Origin: Phaeosaccion multiseriatum
Lineage: Eukaryota; Ochrophyta, other classes
Assembly: GCA_965112735.1 (NCBI GenBank)
Contig: OZ218956.1
Location: 186,001-250,000 of the forward strand
DNA length: 64,000 nt
Reading direction: 5' to 3'
This document shows, piece by piece, positions 26,290 to 37,222 of this stretch (positions are counted from its first letter, which is position 1; each line of letters starts with the position of its first letter). The notes beneath the pieces were generated by a model. The model had not been told where the DNA came from and did no database searches. It worked only from the letters and a program-made list of their open reading frames with translations. Position numbers and translations under genes: made by a program.

Positions 26290-29200
26290 CTGCAGTGTCC
26301 GGACGCTCTGGTCACTAACTCGTGTCGGTGTGGCGCCAGTCTCGCGAGTAATAACTCTCCACAGCAGAGCCAGCCCATCCTCCTCCGCCGCCCCTGCTGT
26401 ATCACCAACTGCTGCCCCTGCCGCATGGTCCTGGCCGGTCCTGCCCAGCCATGGGAGGTCCGTCTGTTTGGCGAGCATGACGCGGAGGCTTGGGAAGCTT
26501 CCGAGCACCTTGGCCATGACTTTGTCGCTGGCGAACTCACCGCACCTGGGGGAAGAGAGGAGACCGGGGGGAGAGAGAGAGGAAATGAAAGAGCGTGGAG
26601 TGTGAGTGCGTGCGTGAGTGCTGTCCCCCCCCCCCCCCCCTCTCCCTTCTTCACCCTACCTTGCCTTGACCCCCCCATCGTGTGGCTCCTCATCGAGAAA
26701 GGCCTGCAATGCCTCAATGAAACTCTCTACGGTAATGCTCATGGCGTCCAGTGCCCACTGAGACTCTTCCGCCGACTCAGCAGGAGGGCAAGCAGGAGGG
26801 TGGACCCTGCTGACCATGCCTTTGTGACTGCCCATATGACTGGTCGTACTGACCACAGCCTCGGTCGCTTCCCCCTTGTCTCCCTCTGCCCCTCCCGTTG
26901 GCTGCCATCTGCCCCCCCCGCCTTGCCCCTGCTGGTGCGACACAAAGAAGTGTGCCAGCAGCGCGTCCTGGCCTCCCAAGTCTCTCCTGCACTGCGGGCA
27001 GATGAAGCCCTCTCCTCCGCTCCCCCCTCCCCTCCCCCCTCCCCTCCCCTCCACCCCCCCTCGGCTCGGGCTGGGACTGACTCCTCTCGGGTTGACTCCT
27101 CTGGGGCTGCTCCTCCTGCCCCCCCCTCCATCCACTGCCATCCCCCTCCCCCCTCTCCGGCGACTCTGCGCAATGACCTCAGTAACGAACGCCTCCACCT
27201 CCTGATCGATCTCGCTCTCCGTCAGGGCCTTCCTCCTCTGCAACGCACGCAACAGCTCCGCCACTACACGCAAGTCCAGCGTCTCTTCCTCGCCCCCCTC
27301 GGGTCCCTCTCCCCCCCCCCCGGGTCCGCCCCCCCGGAACAGCTCTCTGAGCTCGTTGAGTCGCTCCTTGCGCTTCACCTCGGCGGCGCTCAGCAGCTCG
27401 GCCGCCACGTCAACGGGCTGAGGCAGGGCCCGCACGCACGCACGCACGTACAGTCACACGCACGTACAGACATCGGGGTAGTGGGGGATGAAGGAAGCCA
27501 GAGGGGACATGTTAGTTAGAACTTCGTGAAACACGACAAGTAGAGGGGACATGTTAGTTAGTAGTTCGTGAAACACGACAAGTAGAGGGGACATGTTAGA
27601 TAGTACGACAAGTAGAGGGGACATGTTAGTTAGTACGACAAGTAGAAGGGACATGTTAGTTAGTACGACAAGTAGAGGGGACATGTTAGTTAGTACGACA
27701 AGTAGAGGGGACATGTTAGTTAGTACGACAAGTAGAGGAGACATGTTAGTTAGTACGACAACTAGAGACGAGGAAGGGCCAAGGGAATGTGCGTCCGTCC
27801 CTGCCGAATTACAGTGTGTGTATATACCATGTACTGCTCGCCTCTCTCGCTGTGTGTGCGTGTACATGTGTGTGTGTGCATGTGTGTGCGTGCGTGCGCT
27901 CTCACCTGGCCATCCTGCGCGCCGCCCCCGCCCCCCCTTGCGGCGAACATAGCCCCCCCCTTCGCCAGCTGTAACTGGTGCACCAACTGGTGAAGCACGG
28001 CCACATCGAGGCTGCTCAGCCGCACCTCTGCCCCGGAGCCTTCTAATGTGAGCCACCGCCCCAGCGTCACCGTCCGATCATCCACTACACTGTCCCTCTC
28101 CCCCTCCCCCCCCCCCTCCCCCTCCCCGTCTCCGTCCCCGTCCTCGTTCCGTTCCTTCTCCTCCTCCTCGACTCGGAGTCCATTACTGTTCTTGCCGTCG
28201 TTACTCCCCTGGGTGGGCGTGGGCGTGGGCGTGTGCGTGTGTGGGCGCGTGTGCGCGTAAGTGGTCCAGTCGATACTGACCTCCACTTTGCCGGCAGGCA
28301 CCACGGAACCCTTGGCCTTGATGAGTGTCAATGGGTACCACGCTCGACCCATTCTACCCACTCCCCCCCCCCCAGCCTCACACTGGTCGGTATGCCCACC
28401 ACCACCACCCTGCGCTCTCTGCTCCCGAGCCTCTCTGTGGGTCCGGCCTGGATCAAAGTCGCTCCAGTCACCAACAAGAAGGGGCCTCAGAAGGGGCACG
28501 ACAGCGGCGCCCAGTCGTATTCCTTCCTGCCCTTCCTGCCCTTCCTCGCCCTCGCCCTCACCCTCACCCTCTCGTCGCACAGACACAGATACAGACAGTG
28601 TCGCACACGCGCTTTCCACGGATCTTTCCACGGACCTTTCCGCGGATCTTTCCGCCTCCCCCTTGACCTCTTGCTCTTGCTCGTTCCCTCCCGCCGGCAG
28701 AGAGAGGGAGAGGGGGCCCGAGAGGTGCTCGGGCCGGAGGTGGAGGAGGAAGACATGGTCCGGAGCCTCCAAGACGTACGCAGCACTCTCCCCCTCCTCC
28801 TCCTTCACCGTCCTTGTTTTGTCCGCTTCTAGGCGCTCCCCTCCCTTCCCACCTTCTTCTCCGCCTTCCCTCACAAGCCGAGCAGCACTACCGCTGCCTC
28901 TGCCGCCCCCCCATCCACTGCCATCCCCTCCGCCTCCCCATCCACCGCCATTTGTAAGCCCCACATGCACTGCCAGTTGGGACGGCCCTTGCTGCTGCCG
29001 CTCCGCCCCACCCGGGATGACGACTTGTGGCCCGTGTGGCCCGTTGCTTCGGCCGCCTGCGGACACGGCATGCTGATCCTGCACACGCACGCGCCCACGT
29101 GTACTTGTCGACACCCAATGCCTGACCAGGCAGCGATGCACCACCACGCGCACCTCACACGGCACACGCCGAACGCGTAGACGCAGCACTCCGCCCATCC

Positions 29201-32200
29201 ATCTGCTGCCTTCTCCTTCCTGGGCAGGGGCAGCAGCAGTCCTCCCCTCCTGCTGTGGTGCCGACAGGACCAGGGCCAGCGTCTCCCCGCGGCCCGAGCA
29301 CTCACACTCATACTGACGCTCACATTGACACTCGCATTGAAACTCACACTCGCGCCGTCCCTCCAGCAGCACTCGATCCGCCCGACCCTTCACTCGTACC
29401 TCAAGCCCCACCCCCGGGGGACCCATTCCAGCCCCCACCTCCACCCCTGGAGGGGCAGCTTCCACCGCCGACGCCTGCAAGAGGGCGTAGCTGCGGCAAT
29501 GGCTTGTGCTGCCACCCTCGGGACGCTCCACCTGCTCCTGCTGCTCCTGCTGCTGCTGCTGCTCCTGCTGCTGCTCTGACTGCTGCTCTGACTGCTGCCC
29601 CACCGTCGCCGGAGTCTCTGCCCCGCTTCGGTCGTCATCGTCGTCGTCGCCGTCGATTTGCCCTGCCAGCGGGAAGCACAGCGTCTGCCCACACAAGGAG
29701 ATGTGCAGCATGGTGGGCATGTCCCCCTCCTCCTCCCCGCCAGCCCGCTCCACTCCCTCCAGCTCGAGCGTGTACAGCTCGAGCTGCACGAGACCACCCC
29801 CCCCAGCGATGCCGAGACCACCCCCCCCAATGACACCGTCCCCCACGCCCAGCGGCTGGCCTGGTGGCTGGTTGCGGCTGAGCGCCTGGCTGCTGGGCGT
29901 TGAAGCAGCCTCTCTCTGTCTATGCCTCTGCTCGCCAATGGAGGTCCCCTCGCCGCCCACGTCAACAACACCCCCGCCCCCGCCCCTCTCGCTCTCGCTC
30001 TCGCTCTCCCTGCCTCTCCTCCTTCTGCGGCCCCGCCCCGCTCCTTGGCGTTGGTGCGGTCCCCACTTGACGCTGGAGCCGGCGTCGAAGCTGAGCTTGC
30101 ACGGCAGGACAAGCGCTTTGGATTCTGCGGCGCGGAGGCGGTGGCCCAGCCAGGTGCGCGACAGGGCCTCTGAGGAGCACGTTGGTGATACGAGGCTCAC
30201 AAATGGTGACGAATCCAGCTCGTCCCCGTCCATGCCGCTGCTATCAATACCGCTGCCCAGGCCGTTCCTCACGCTCTCTGTCTCCGCCTCCTCTGCTGCT
30301 GTGCTGCTGCCTTCGCGTCTGCTTCCGTCTGCGTGCAGAGAGAAAGAAGAGGAGCGGCCGCCTTCCCTCTCCGGGGCTCCTCTGCTGCTGCCGCCGATGC
30401 TGCTGGCGCCTCTCTCGGCTTTGCTCCGCTCCATCGACGCCTGCCGAGAGCGGCGCCTTCGGACGACAGCCCCCCCACGGGGAGGAGAGCGGTGGTGGGG
30501 ATGAAGGTGGGGGTGTGCGTGCTTGTCGAACAGACAGGGCACCACAGCAAGGCGCTTGAGGTCAATCATCGCGCTCTCCAGGGAGGGGGTGGAGGAGGCT
30601 GCCAAGCTGCCCGAGCTCTGCAGGGCGAGCACGTTCCAGTCACTGCTCTCAAGCCCTTCTACTGTCCTGACACCAGGCCCTTGCCGCTGTGGCTGCGCAA
30701 CGGCTGCTTGGGGGGGTTGCTTGCTGGACACCTGCATGCGGGAGGCAAGCAAAGCAGTTAGTAAAGCAGATGGTCGTTCGTTCGGTCAGTGAGTGCTATC
30801 CCTTCACAGAGAGGACAGACGAAGGAGAGGCAGGGGGTCAACACCTCTGCACCATGCAGAGAGCAGCCACAAGATACGCTGCCCCTCACCATCCACTGCC
30901 ATCCCCTCCCCTGCCCCTCACCATGCACTGCCATCCCCTCCCCTGCCCCTCACCATCCACTGCCATGCCCTCCCCTGCCCCTCACCATCCACTACCATCC
31001 CCTCCCCTGCCCCTCACCATCCACTGCCATCCCCTCCCCTGCCCCTCACCATCCACTGCCATCCCCTCCCCTGCCCCTCACATCCACTGCCATCCCCTCC
31101 CCTGCCCCTCACCATCCACTGCCATCCCCTCCCCTGCCCCTCACCATCCACTGCCATCCCCTCCCCTGCCCCTCACCATCCACTACCATCCCCTCCCCTG
31201 CCCCTCACCATCCACTGCCATCCCCTCCCCTGCCCCTCACCATCCACTACCATCCCCTCCCCTCCCCCTCCATCCACTGCCATCCCCCACCTGGCTCACG
31301 ACAACGAACTCCGCCCTCATGAGCTGTACCCTGACGGAGAGCCTCCGCCCCTTGAGGAACAGGAAGTTGCAAGTGTCCACGCTCGAGCGCACCCGTGCCG
31401 TCTCTCTCCTCTCTCTCTCCAGCGCGTCCATCCCGGGCCCTGCGACTGTACCGCTCGAGCCTCTATCCGTAGCCGCTGCCCCCGGCTCTCCTTCTGCCAC
31501 TGCCCCCACTACCCCCAGCTGCGCCTGCTCCTTTGCCTGCTCGCCCCGCCGTTCGGACTCCCGCTCCTCCTCCAACCTACCCTCCCGCTCCTCCTCCAAC
31601 CTACCCTCCCGCTGCTCCTCGAGCTCTTGAGTGCCCCCCAATGACGCTGCGCTTAGACTATCGCTGCGCACGCTTTGCACGCTCCCGCCCTCCAAGTTGG
31701 CCTGGTTGGGCGTCTGGTTGGGAGTGTAAGCAGCCGTCGGCTGAGTAGGACCCCCCCCCGAGGCGCGCCGCCGCAGCAAGGGAGTCCCGTCCCTCTGAGC
31801 CTCCACCCTCCCCCCCTTCCCCTTCCCCTTCCCCTTCCCCTCCTCCTCCTTCTCTTCCTCCAACAGCACGTCATTGCTCAGCCCCTCAAGCACCGCTGAC
31901 AGACGTGCAGACGGCTCCTTCCCTGGCCCGGCAACATCATGGCAAGGTGGTGCTTCAGCAGCCGCGGCATCTGTGAGTGCTTCCTCCCGTTCCTCCTGTT
32001 GCTCTAGTTCACCTCTGCCCTCCCCCGGAGCTTGTGTGCCTTCCCTGCCACCTGGCCCATGCCCCGCCCGTTCGCAGCCGGGGTCCTCAATAGCCACGCC
32101 ATGTGGTGACTCAGTAGCCACCGCATCCGTGAGTGCTGAAGCTCCGTCCCCTGGTGGAGGAGAAGGTGCTGGATGGAGCAACGCCCCTGTCCCTACCGTG

Positions 32201-32330
32201 GAGGCATCTCTCTCCCTCTCCCTATCCCTCTTGTCTTGGTCCACCTTGTGCACTTTGGGCCACTGGAAAGTTGGGTATTCGCCTCCCGCCGCCCAGCGAC
32301 GCCTTCGGGAGGGGGAAGAAGTCACGCACG

Positions 32331-32365
<35 letters not shown>

Positions 32366-33593
32366 ATACATATACACAAATACATATACATGCACAAATA
32401 CACATATAAATACACACATATAGACACACATACACAAATACACACATACATACACACATATACGACAAGAACAAGGAGCTGAGGACCGGAAAAAGACAAG
32501 GCACAGGAGAGGTGGATGTACGCACGCACGCACGCACGCACGCAGGTACGCACGCATAGCCACACACACATAAATACTCACTTACTGACTCCCTGACTGA
32601 CTGACTGACCGACTGACTGACTGACATACCTGAAGCTGTCTGCGATGATTCCGGCGAGGCGCAGCGTCTCAGCAGCGTGCAAGGAGGTGCGCACGTCCGT
32701 GAGGCCGAGGGAGAGCGCCATGGAGTAGTCGCTCCACAGAGAGAAGCAACCCTGCAGCAAGGCGTCTTCCTCCTCCTCCTCTTCCTCCTCCTCCCCCTCC
32801 TCCCTTCCGTCCTTGTTGCCGCCCTCGCCGCCCCTGCCCGACTGCTGCTGCGGCAGCAAGAGGAGGGAGACGGGAGAAGGAAAGTGGAAGGCAGGCAGAA
32901 GTGGGATCAGGAAGTGCAGGCAGAAGTGGAATCAGGAAGTAGTAGCAGTAGTTGCGGCTGCAAGGATGGGTGTTCAGACGGCCAAACATTCAACATTGAC
33001 ATATCTCTCCTCCTCCTCCTCCTCTGGGAGCTTCTTTCTCTGCATGCGAAGCACTCAACGACAGCTCCATCCACTGCCATCCACTGCCATCCACTGCCAT
33101 CCACTGCCATCCACTGCCATGCTTCTTACTTGCGGGGCGGGGCCGGGGCCGCTGCGGCGATGGCACTGGACGGGGTCTATGAGACACGATATGGCGGGCC
33201 CCTGTCCCTGCCCCTGCCCCAAGCAATGTCCTCCATGGCCTTCCAACAGGAGGATGGGGTGGGACATCGCCAGCTTGCTCTGAGACAGACAGATGGCAGT
33301 GGATGGGCAGGGGGGATGGCAATGGATGGGGGGTGGTGAGGGCCTGTGTTGCGATGCTTGCGTACTTGCTTACACCCCCCCCACTTGCCTGCATCCAGGG
33401 CAGCGTTGGCTCCCCCTCCATGCCGGTAGCGGAAACACTCCACTTCCTCTGAGAGGCCGCTGAGCGGGAGATGAAGAGGCGGTAGCTGCCCACCCAGCGG
33501 GACGACAGCAGAGTCGCCTGAAGGATGGCAATGGACAGACGACAAGGAACGAGGGGAGATGGACGAGGTGAGGCGGGCGTGGGAGGGGTGCAG

Positions 33594-33679
<86 letters not shown>

Positions 33680-34692
33680 ATACGTTATGATCATGTCAAA
33701 GGGTGGGGGGTAGCAGCGACGACGGCGCACAACACAAAGCGGGATGCAGGACCACCGAAGCACCGACCCGCCTTCCTCACTGCCGTATCACCAACTGCCG
33801 CACCGTACCTCCAGTGGAGCGCGGAAGGCGTGGGCCTGCTCCTGCTGCGACTGGTTGGGTCCCGCCCCCCTCCCAAACAGCTGCACCTGCAGCCCTTCCA
33901 GCACCACCTCCTGAATGAAAATCTCCCTGAGGTGCGTGCTCTTCTCCCACGCAGACAGCCGCAATCTCATGACGTGTCTGGCGAAGTCGAGGCCTGCAAG
34001 GAAGGCCGGAGAGGCCGGGGACAGCCCCTCCAGCACCGACATGTCGATGACGTCATCCTTCATCCCCATCCCGCCATCGGAAACCTCTGATGAGGATGGT
34101 GCCTCCACCCTCGGGAAGTGCCAGCCCCTTGCTTGCTTGCGGAGGAGAATCATCTCGCCGAAGGTCATGTTCTGGGCAGAAACCGGAGAGGGGGGGGGTG
34201 GGCGCGTTGGTGAGTGAGTGAGTGAGTGAGTGAGGGAGGGAAGGAAAGAGGGAGGGAGGGAGGGAGGGAAGGAAAGAGGGAGGGAGGGAGGGAGGGAGGG
34301 AGGGAGGGAGGGAGGGAGGGAGGGAGGGAGGGAGAAAGGGAGGGAGGGAGGGAGGGAGGGAGGGAGGGAGGGAAGGAGGGAGGGAAGGAGGGAGGGAAGG
34401 AGGGAGGGAAGGAGGGAGGGAAGGAGGGAAGGAGATCTCATCCGGCCCGCCCAATCCTCTCATGTGCCTGTCACGGCGGTACGCCTGCCATGCCCATACA
34501 CCTCTCACCTCCTCCAGCTCGTCCAACACGTCCTTCCTCCTGCGCAGGGCCGCCCTCCGCATGCTTGACACCTCACGCCGGCTGCCGAAGGCCTGCACAT
34601 ACCTGAGTGGGGGAAGGGGGGGGGATGAAGGTCGGTCTATACCAGAAATCCACTAGGGGGGGTAACAAGCATCGCCACGGAAAGAGACAGAG

Positions 34693-34724
<32 letters not shown>

Positions 34725-35150
34725 GACAGCCCCTCCTGCTTGTCCCTCGCTCCCTTCCCATGAGCCCCCCTCCCCCTCCCTCCCTCCCTCCCTCCCTCCC
34801 TCCACGCACTGCCGCCCCGAAGCCCCACCTCTCTACCCCCCGACACAGGAGGTCCTACTGACACACTGAAACTGAAACTGACCTGGCCCTCTGGCTGGTG
34901 GTGAGTGGCCTCGTCCTTGACTGCGAGAGGTCTCTGAGCTTAGCCTTCCACATGGAGTACTTTCCCGGGCAGAAGGTGCCCAGGCAGCTGAACAGGAAGC
35001 TCCGCATCTGGTTGGCTTGCACGCGGAAGCGCACCTATAGCAGCGTTGGTGATCCATCAGCAGAAGGAGCAAAAGTAGTGACGCCCAGTTAGCAGTTAGC
35101 AAGAAAAACATGTTAGTGAGCACAAGTCCCTAGGCAACAAGTAATTACGA

Positions 35151-35195
<45 letters not shown>

Positions 35196-35326
35196 TGTAA
35201 GTAGGGTGGGCGTCGGTGATCCATCGCAGAAGGAGCAGCGATAGTGTGTGACAACGTTAGCAGCAGCAAGTATGAGGTAAGTGAGAGTAAAGAAGTATAC
35301 GAAGTTAGGAAGTAAGAAAGAAGTAC

Positions 35327-35357
<31 letters not shown>

Positions 35358-35690
35358 GAGTGGACGACTCTCTATGAGTCCCTCTGCCCCGCGCGTACGT
35401 ACACACCACCCACCTGACCGAAGTGCCCCCTCGTCCTCAGGCGCTTGCCCCTGCCCCCAGGCGTCACTATTGTGTTGAGCAGGAGCGTGCGGAATATGTC
35501 AGGGAACTCGAACACGAATCTTCCCTCCGCAACCGTCAGGGCTGGGAACTGCGGACTCCGGCTCCCCTCCTCCTCCTCCTCCTCCTCCTCCTCCTCCTCC
35601 TGCTGCTGCTGCTGCTGCTGCTGCTCCCCCTCCTGCTGCTGCCCCTCCTGCTGCTGCCCCTTCTCCTCCTCCTCCCCCTCCTCCTCCTCA

Positions 35691-35731
<41 letters not shown>

Positions 35732-36843
35732 GGCCGAAGGCGTGGCCGTGCGCGTGCGTGGGAGCAGCGGGTCCACGTAGAAGCAGAGTCCTTCGATGCT
35801 CACCACGTGCGGAGTGGCCCCGAGGCTGTCCTTATCCCTCATGGCCAGGTCAGACCGGCACGACACCGCCGCCAACACGAGGCCGAAGCTGTGGCCGAAG
35901 ACGCGGTCCTCCACTCGCCAGTGCAGGTCTGTGACTGTGAAGACAAGGTGGTTGATGAGGCTATCCACAATGAAGCCCCACCTCTTGAGGCGCCGTCCGT
36001 AGGTGCCTTCGATGAGGTGCGTCACGTAGTCTGCGTCCCAACGCCGGAACATGGATGCCTTCTTGTAGTAGCGGCTTCAGTCAGAGAGAGAGAGAGAGAG
36101 AGAGAGGCGCAAGAGATAGGAGGCAAGGGGGCAGGGAGGGCGACACGAATGGACGGGATGGGCGATGCAAGTAAACGTGAGACATGAGTCGGATTCCCCT
36201 CAAGAGCTGAGTACCAAGGAAAGGAGTGGCAGTTGGCAGCAGGGCCCGTCCTATCCCGTTCCCATCCCATCTATAGCGCCCACACTCACTCCTCGTTCCA
36301 CTCGTCCTCGTGCGTGCGTCTCCCGCTGAGCATGACTCCATCGAGCGTGGCGATGAAAGAGCCCTGCCTCCATAGCCGGAAGGGGCTCAGCACCGCGCAC
36401 ACGCTGCGCACCGTGCAGCGCTCCACTTTGAGCGGGATACCCCTGTGCATGTACTCGTTCACCAGGGACTCCTGGACCCAGTCGGACACCACCACATCTC
36501 GCAGAAGCAGCTCCGGCCATGAGAAAGACAAGTAGCTCCTCCACGCTGGGCCTGCTGCATCCGTCCCAGGCCACAGCAGCTCCAGCGTGAGCCCCTCGTC
36601 CATACATAACAGCCTCGACTTACGCACCACCCACAGCAAGGCGGCACAGAGCCGTTGCTGAGCCGCAGCCGGACGGAGTTTAAAGAACAGAGCCAGTCCA
36701 AGCAAGATCAAAAGGGGAAAGAGGAGGAGGAGCAGGCCTGCCAGCCGCCACAGAGAGCGCGGCCCAGAGATCAGGGGCAGCACACACGCCGCAGCAGCCA
36801 CAGCCACGCTGGCTGCTGCTTCTCTCCTCGGCAAGCCCGTCAT
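9651..36843 (-). CDS. Giant VPS13-like bridge-type lipid-transfer protein
   Basis: VPS13 proteins form a hydrophobic groove that moves lipids between membranes at contact sites. The gene has about 28-30 exons. First exons: 36843-36290, 36074-35414, 35034-34883, 34602-34509, 34171-33809. Exon 1 encodes hydrophobic segments then a chorein-like stretch (GIPLKVERC...[10 protein letters not shown]). Exon 2 has the [26 protein letters not shown] block. Diagnostic C-terminal parts: [10 protein letters not shown] near 19.5 kb, [14 protein letters not shown] near 15.0 kb, PFRLENRAS plus FLWDYG near 13.5 kb, an APT1-like region at 12.1-12.8 kb, and the [20 protein letters not shown] and [13 protein letters not shown] segments at 10.1-11.1 kb. 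The last exon (about 9870-9651) ends in His-Ala and poly-Glu. A huge exon (about 30733-27906) is swollen with low-complexity inserts. The start used is the Met at 36843; an in-frame Met at 36939 is the alternative. I did not fix every middle exon. Confidence 0.82.
10736..10860. repeat. (GGGA)n array upstream of a VPS13 acceptor
   Basis: GGGA/GGAA units on the plus strand read as TCCC/TTCC in the VPS13 transcript and run up to the acceptor of the exon beginning about 10712. Confidence 0.93.
11950..12110. repeat. (CA)n microsatellite in VPS13 intron
   Basis: Interrupted CA/ACAT run that reads as TG in the transcript, between the exons ending about 12137 and starting about 11830. Confidence 0.93.
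14249..14318. repeat. (AAC)n microsatellite in VPS13 intron
   Basis: Twenty-odd pure ACA/AAC triplets. Spurious poly-Cys and poly-Leu frames result. Confidence 0.95.
16110..16324. repeat. 15-bp minisatellite CTATCCTGACACCAG in VPS13 intron
   Basis: About fourteen head-to-tail 15-bp units, alternating CTATCC and CCATCC variants. The period is a multiple of three, so the array is open on both strands and mimics a pentapeptide-repeat frame. Confidence 0.95.
16426..16518. repeat. (CCTG)n array in VPS13 intron
   Basis: CTGC/CTGT tetranucleotides directly downstream of the module C exon donor region. Confidence 0.93.
16884..17240. repeat. (CAGA)n tetranucleotide array in VPS13 intron
   Basis: Imperfect ACAG/CAGA array of about 350 bp, similar in unit and decay pattern to the 1664-2262 array but in an unrelated gene and strand context. 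Confidence 0.96.
17714..18500 (-). other. YxDR/DDK/PSWL module B in the VPS13-like protein
   Basis: The exon encodes a start like [20 protein letters not shown], then [19 protein letters not shown], then [18 protein letters not shown] and NVILLAQ. Tyr-Gly-Gln repeats follow, produced by the dispersed 12-mer (finding on CCCATATGCCTG). The first DR pair is degenerate (AD instead of DR). Confidence 0.5.
19306..19405. repeat. GAGTGACT 8-bp tandem repeat in VPS13 intron
   Basis: About twelve GAGTGACT units directly after the donor of the exon ending near 19412. Confidence 0.92.
21941..22142. repeat. (CCCT)n array in VPS13 intron
   Basis: CCCT/CTCC tetranucleotides with GTCC interruptions, lying just inside the donor of the exon ending near 22160. 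Here the transcript strand is purine-rich. Confidence 0.94.
23388..23556. repeat. 14-bp GGCATATGGGCAGA tandem repeat in VPS13 intron
   Basis: About twelve units alternating CATATGGGCAG and CATAGGGGCAG, placed right upstream of the acceptor of the exon at about 23389-23175. It is a local amplification of the dispersed GCCCATATGCCT word. Confidence 0.93.
24190..24553. repeat. Long interrupted (CA)n array in VPS13 intron
   Basis: About 360 bp of CA with regular ACTC and ACGC interruptions, immediately after the donor of the exon ending about 24570. Confidence 0.96.
24570..25935 (-). other. YxDR/DDK/PSWL module A in the VPS13-like protein
   Basis: Three exons (about 25935-25743, 25375-25136, 24957-24570) encode an ordered pattern: [11 protein letters not shown], then [19 protein letters not shown], then VYVCYDRR with PIWL, then [18 protein letters not shown] and NYFVLL. 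The same order recurs in modules B and C. I recall the pattern from beta-sandwich modules next to secreted carbohydrate-active proteins, but I cannot name a family with certainty. Confidence 0.5.
25463..25590. repeat. (GGGTCA)n hexamer array in VPS13 intron
   Basis: About sixteen AGGGTC units with GGGCCC variants. The same hexamer also occurs as a short run inside coding sequence at 19878-19912, where it encodes Asp-Pro repeats on the minus strand. Confidence 0.93.
26136..26288. repeat. (CA)n microsatellite in VPS13 intron
   Basis: Interrupted CA run abutting the donor at about 26289 (exon 26549-26290). Confidence 0.95.
26938..27008 (-). other. C2H2-type zinc-finger motif inside the VPS13-like protein
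   Basis: The exon at about 27420-26660 encodes [20 protein letters not shown] followed by FVSH: Cys-x2-Cys, twelve residues, His-x4-His, with the hydrophobic residues expected of a C2H2 finger. It lies between an acidic helical segment and a low-complexity insert. Whether it folds or binds zinc is not shown. Confidence 0.55.
27500..27772. repeat. 30-bp minisatellite in VPS13 intron
   Basis: About nine units built on GACATGTTAGTTAGTACGAC and AAGTAGAGGG; the first two units carry a 16-18 bp insertion. The 30-bp period keeps the array open on both strands (a ten-residue spurious repeat). Confidence 0.94.
30888..31284. repeat. 32-34 bp minisatellite seeded by CCATCCACTGCCATCC, VPS13 intron
   Basis: About eleven head-to-tail units, each containing CCATCCACTGCCATCC followed by CCTCCCCTGCCCCTCA. 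It is a local amplification of a word that also occurs singly all over the window. In the transcript strand it lies between the exons ending about 31293 and starting about 30733. Confidence 0.95.
33597..33676. repeat. Pure (CA)n microsatellite in VPS13 intron
   Basis: Nearly forty uninterrupted CA dinucleotides upstream (in transcript sense) of the exon at about 33523-33394. Confidence 0.96.
34226..34436. repeat. (GGGA)n array as pre-acceptor tract, VPS13 intron
   Basis: GGGA/GGAA units on the plus strand. In the transcript this is a 200-nt TCCC tract leading to the acceptor of the exon at 34171-33809. Confidence 0.95.
35153..35356. repeat. Two (GTAA)n runs plus a duplicated word in VPS13 intron 2
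   Basis: GTAA runs at 35153-35198 and 35325-35356. Beside them the segment GTTGGTGATCCATCAGCAG at 35045 recurs as a near copy at 35213, suggesting that a local block of about 170 bp was duplicated. Confidence 0.85.
35414..36843 (-). other. N-terminal membrane segment and chorein-like region of the VPS13-like protein
   Basis: Exons 1 and 2. Residues from about 9 to 55 are strongly hydrophobic (Val-Ala-rich stretch, then a Leu-rich run [18 protein letters not shown]), predicting one or two membrane helices. The chorein-type beta strands follow. The exon 1 to exon 2 junction (WNE-D-RYYKK) is phase-consistent. A membrane anchor at this end is typical of the Csf1/Tweek and Hobbit relatives rather than of VPS13 itself. 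Confidence 0.6.
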
Positions 36844-36984
36844 TGCATGGACTTTGGGACGCCTAATTACAAAAATAAGAAGAGGGCTGGATACGACACA
36901 GCTTTCCACTGCCATCGCAGCCTTTAACAACCAAAGCACGATACCTTCCTCTTCTCTCTCCTTGGTTCTTGGTTCCTCAATACC
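36844..36984. promoter_or_regulatory. Divergent promoter region, copy A (drives VPS13)
   Basis: 141 bp between the VPS13 start (minus) and the dead GT90 start (plus). It is AT-richer than the surroundings, with GGACGCCTAATTAC and CTTTAACAACCAAAGC conserved between the two copies. No start site is proven; the role is inferred from gene layout. Confidence 0.45.
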
Positions 36985-37142
36985 ATGTCGACAGCTCTTT
37001 CCTCCTGCCCCGCCGCTGTGCTTGCGAGGCCTCTATGACAAAGAGGCCTCAGATCCCGAGCTGCTTGGAAAGGAGCTGGACAACTCCATGTTCTCAGACC
37101 CGACCTTCGACATAAGGACGACTGCGTGGAGTTCGTCAAGAG
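36985..37142 (+). pseudogene. Broken copy of GT90 glycosyltransferase exon 1
   Basis: Starts ATGTCGACAGCTCT like the live exon at 46679, but has one extra T after CTCTT that shifts the frame to an early stop (about 17 residues). It also lacks about 25 bp in the second half. The splice donor AG|GTGAGTG is kept at 37142-37143. No further GT90 exons follow. Confidence 0.88.
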
Positions 37143-37222
37143 GTGAGTGCCATTGGGCCTCGGTGCGTGTTGCCTAAGTACTGCTGCTGCTGCTGCGGCG
37201 GCGGCTGGTGGTGGTACTGCTT

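Larger units (their letters stand above)
36206..37222. repeat. Segmental duplication, copy A
   Basis: Direct repeat of 45911-46938, very similar by eye over about 1 kb. It spans the first VPS13 exon, the divergent promoter and the first exon of the GT90 glycosyltransferase gene. In copy A the VPS13 exon is intact and joined to the rest of VPS13, while the GT90 exon is broken. Confidence 0.93.

Noticed and set aside
30888-31284. CRISPR-like array of about 34-bp repeats
   Set aside because: Units are head-to-tail without unique spacers, in an intron of a eukaryotic gene; it is a minisatellite.
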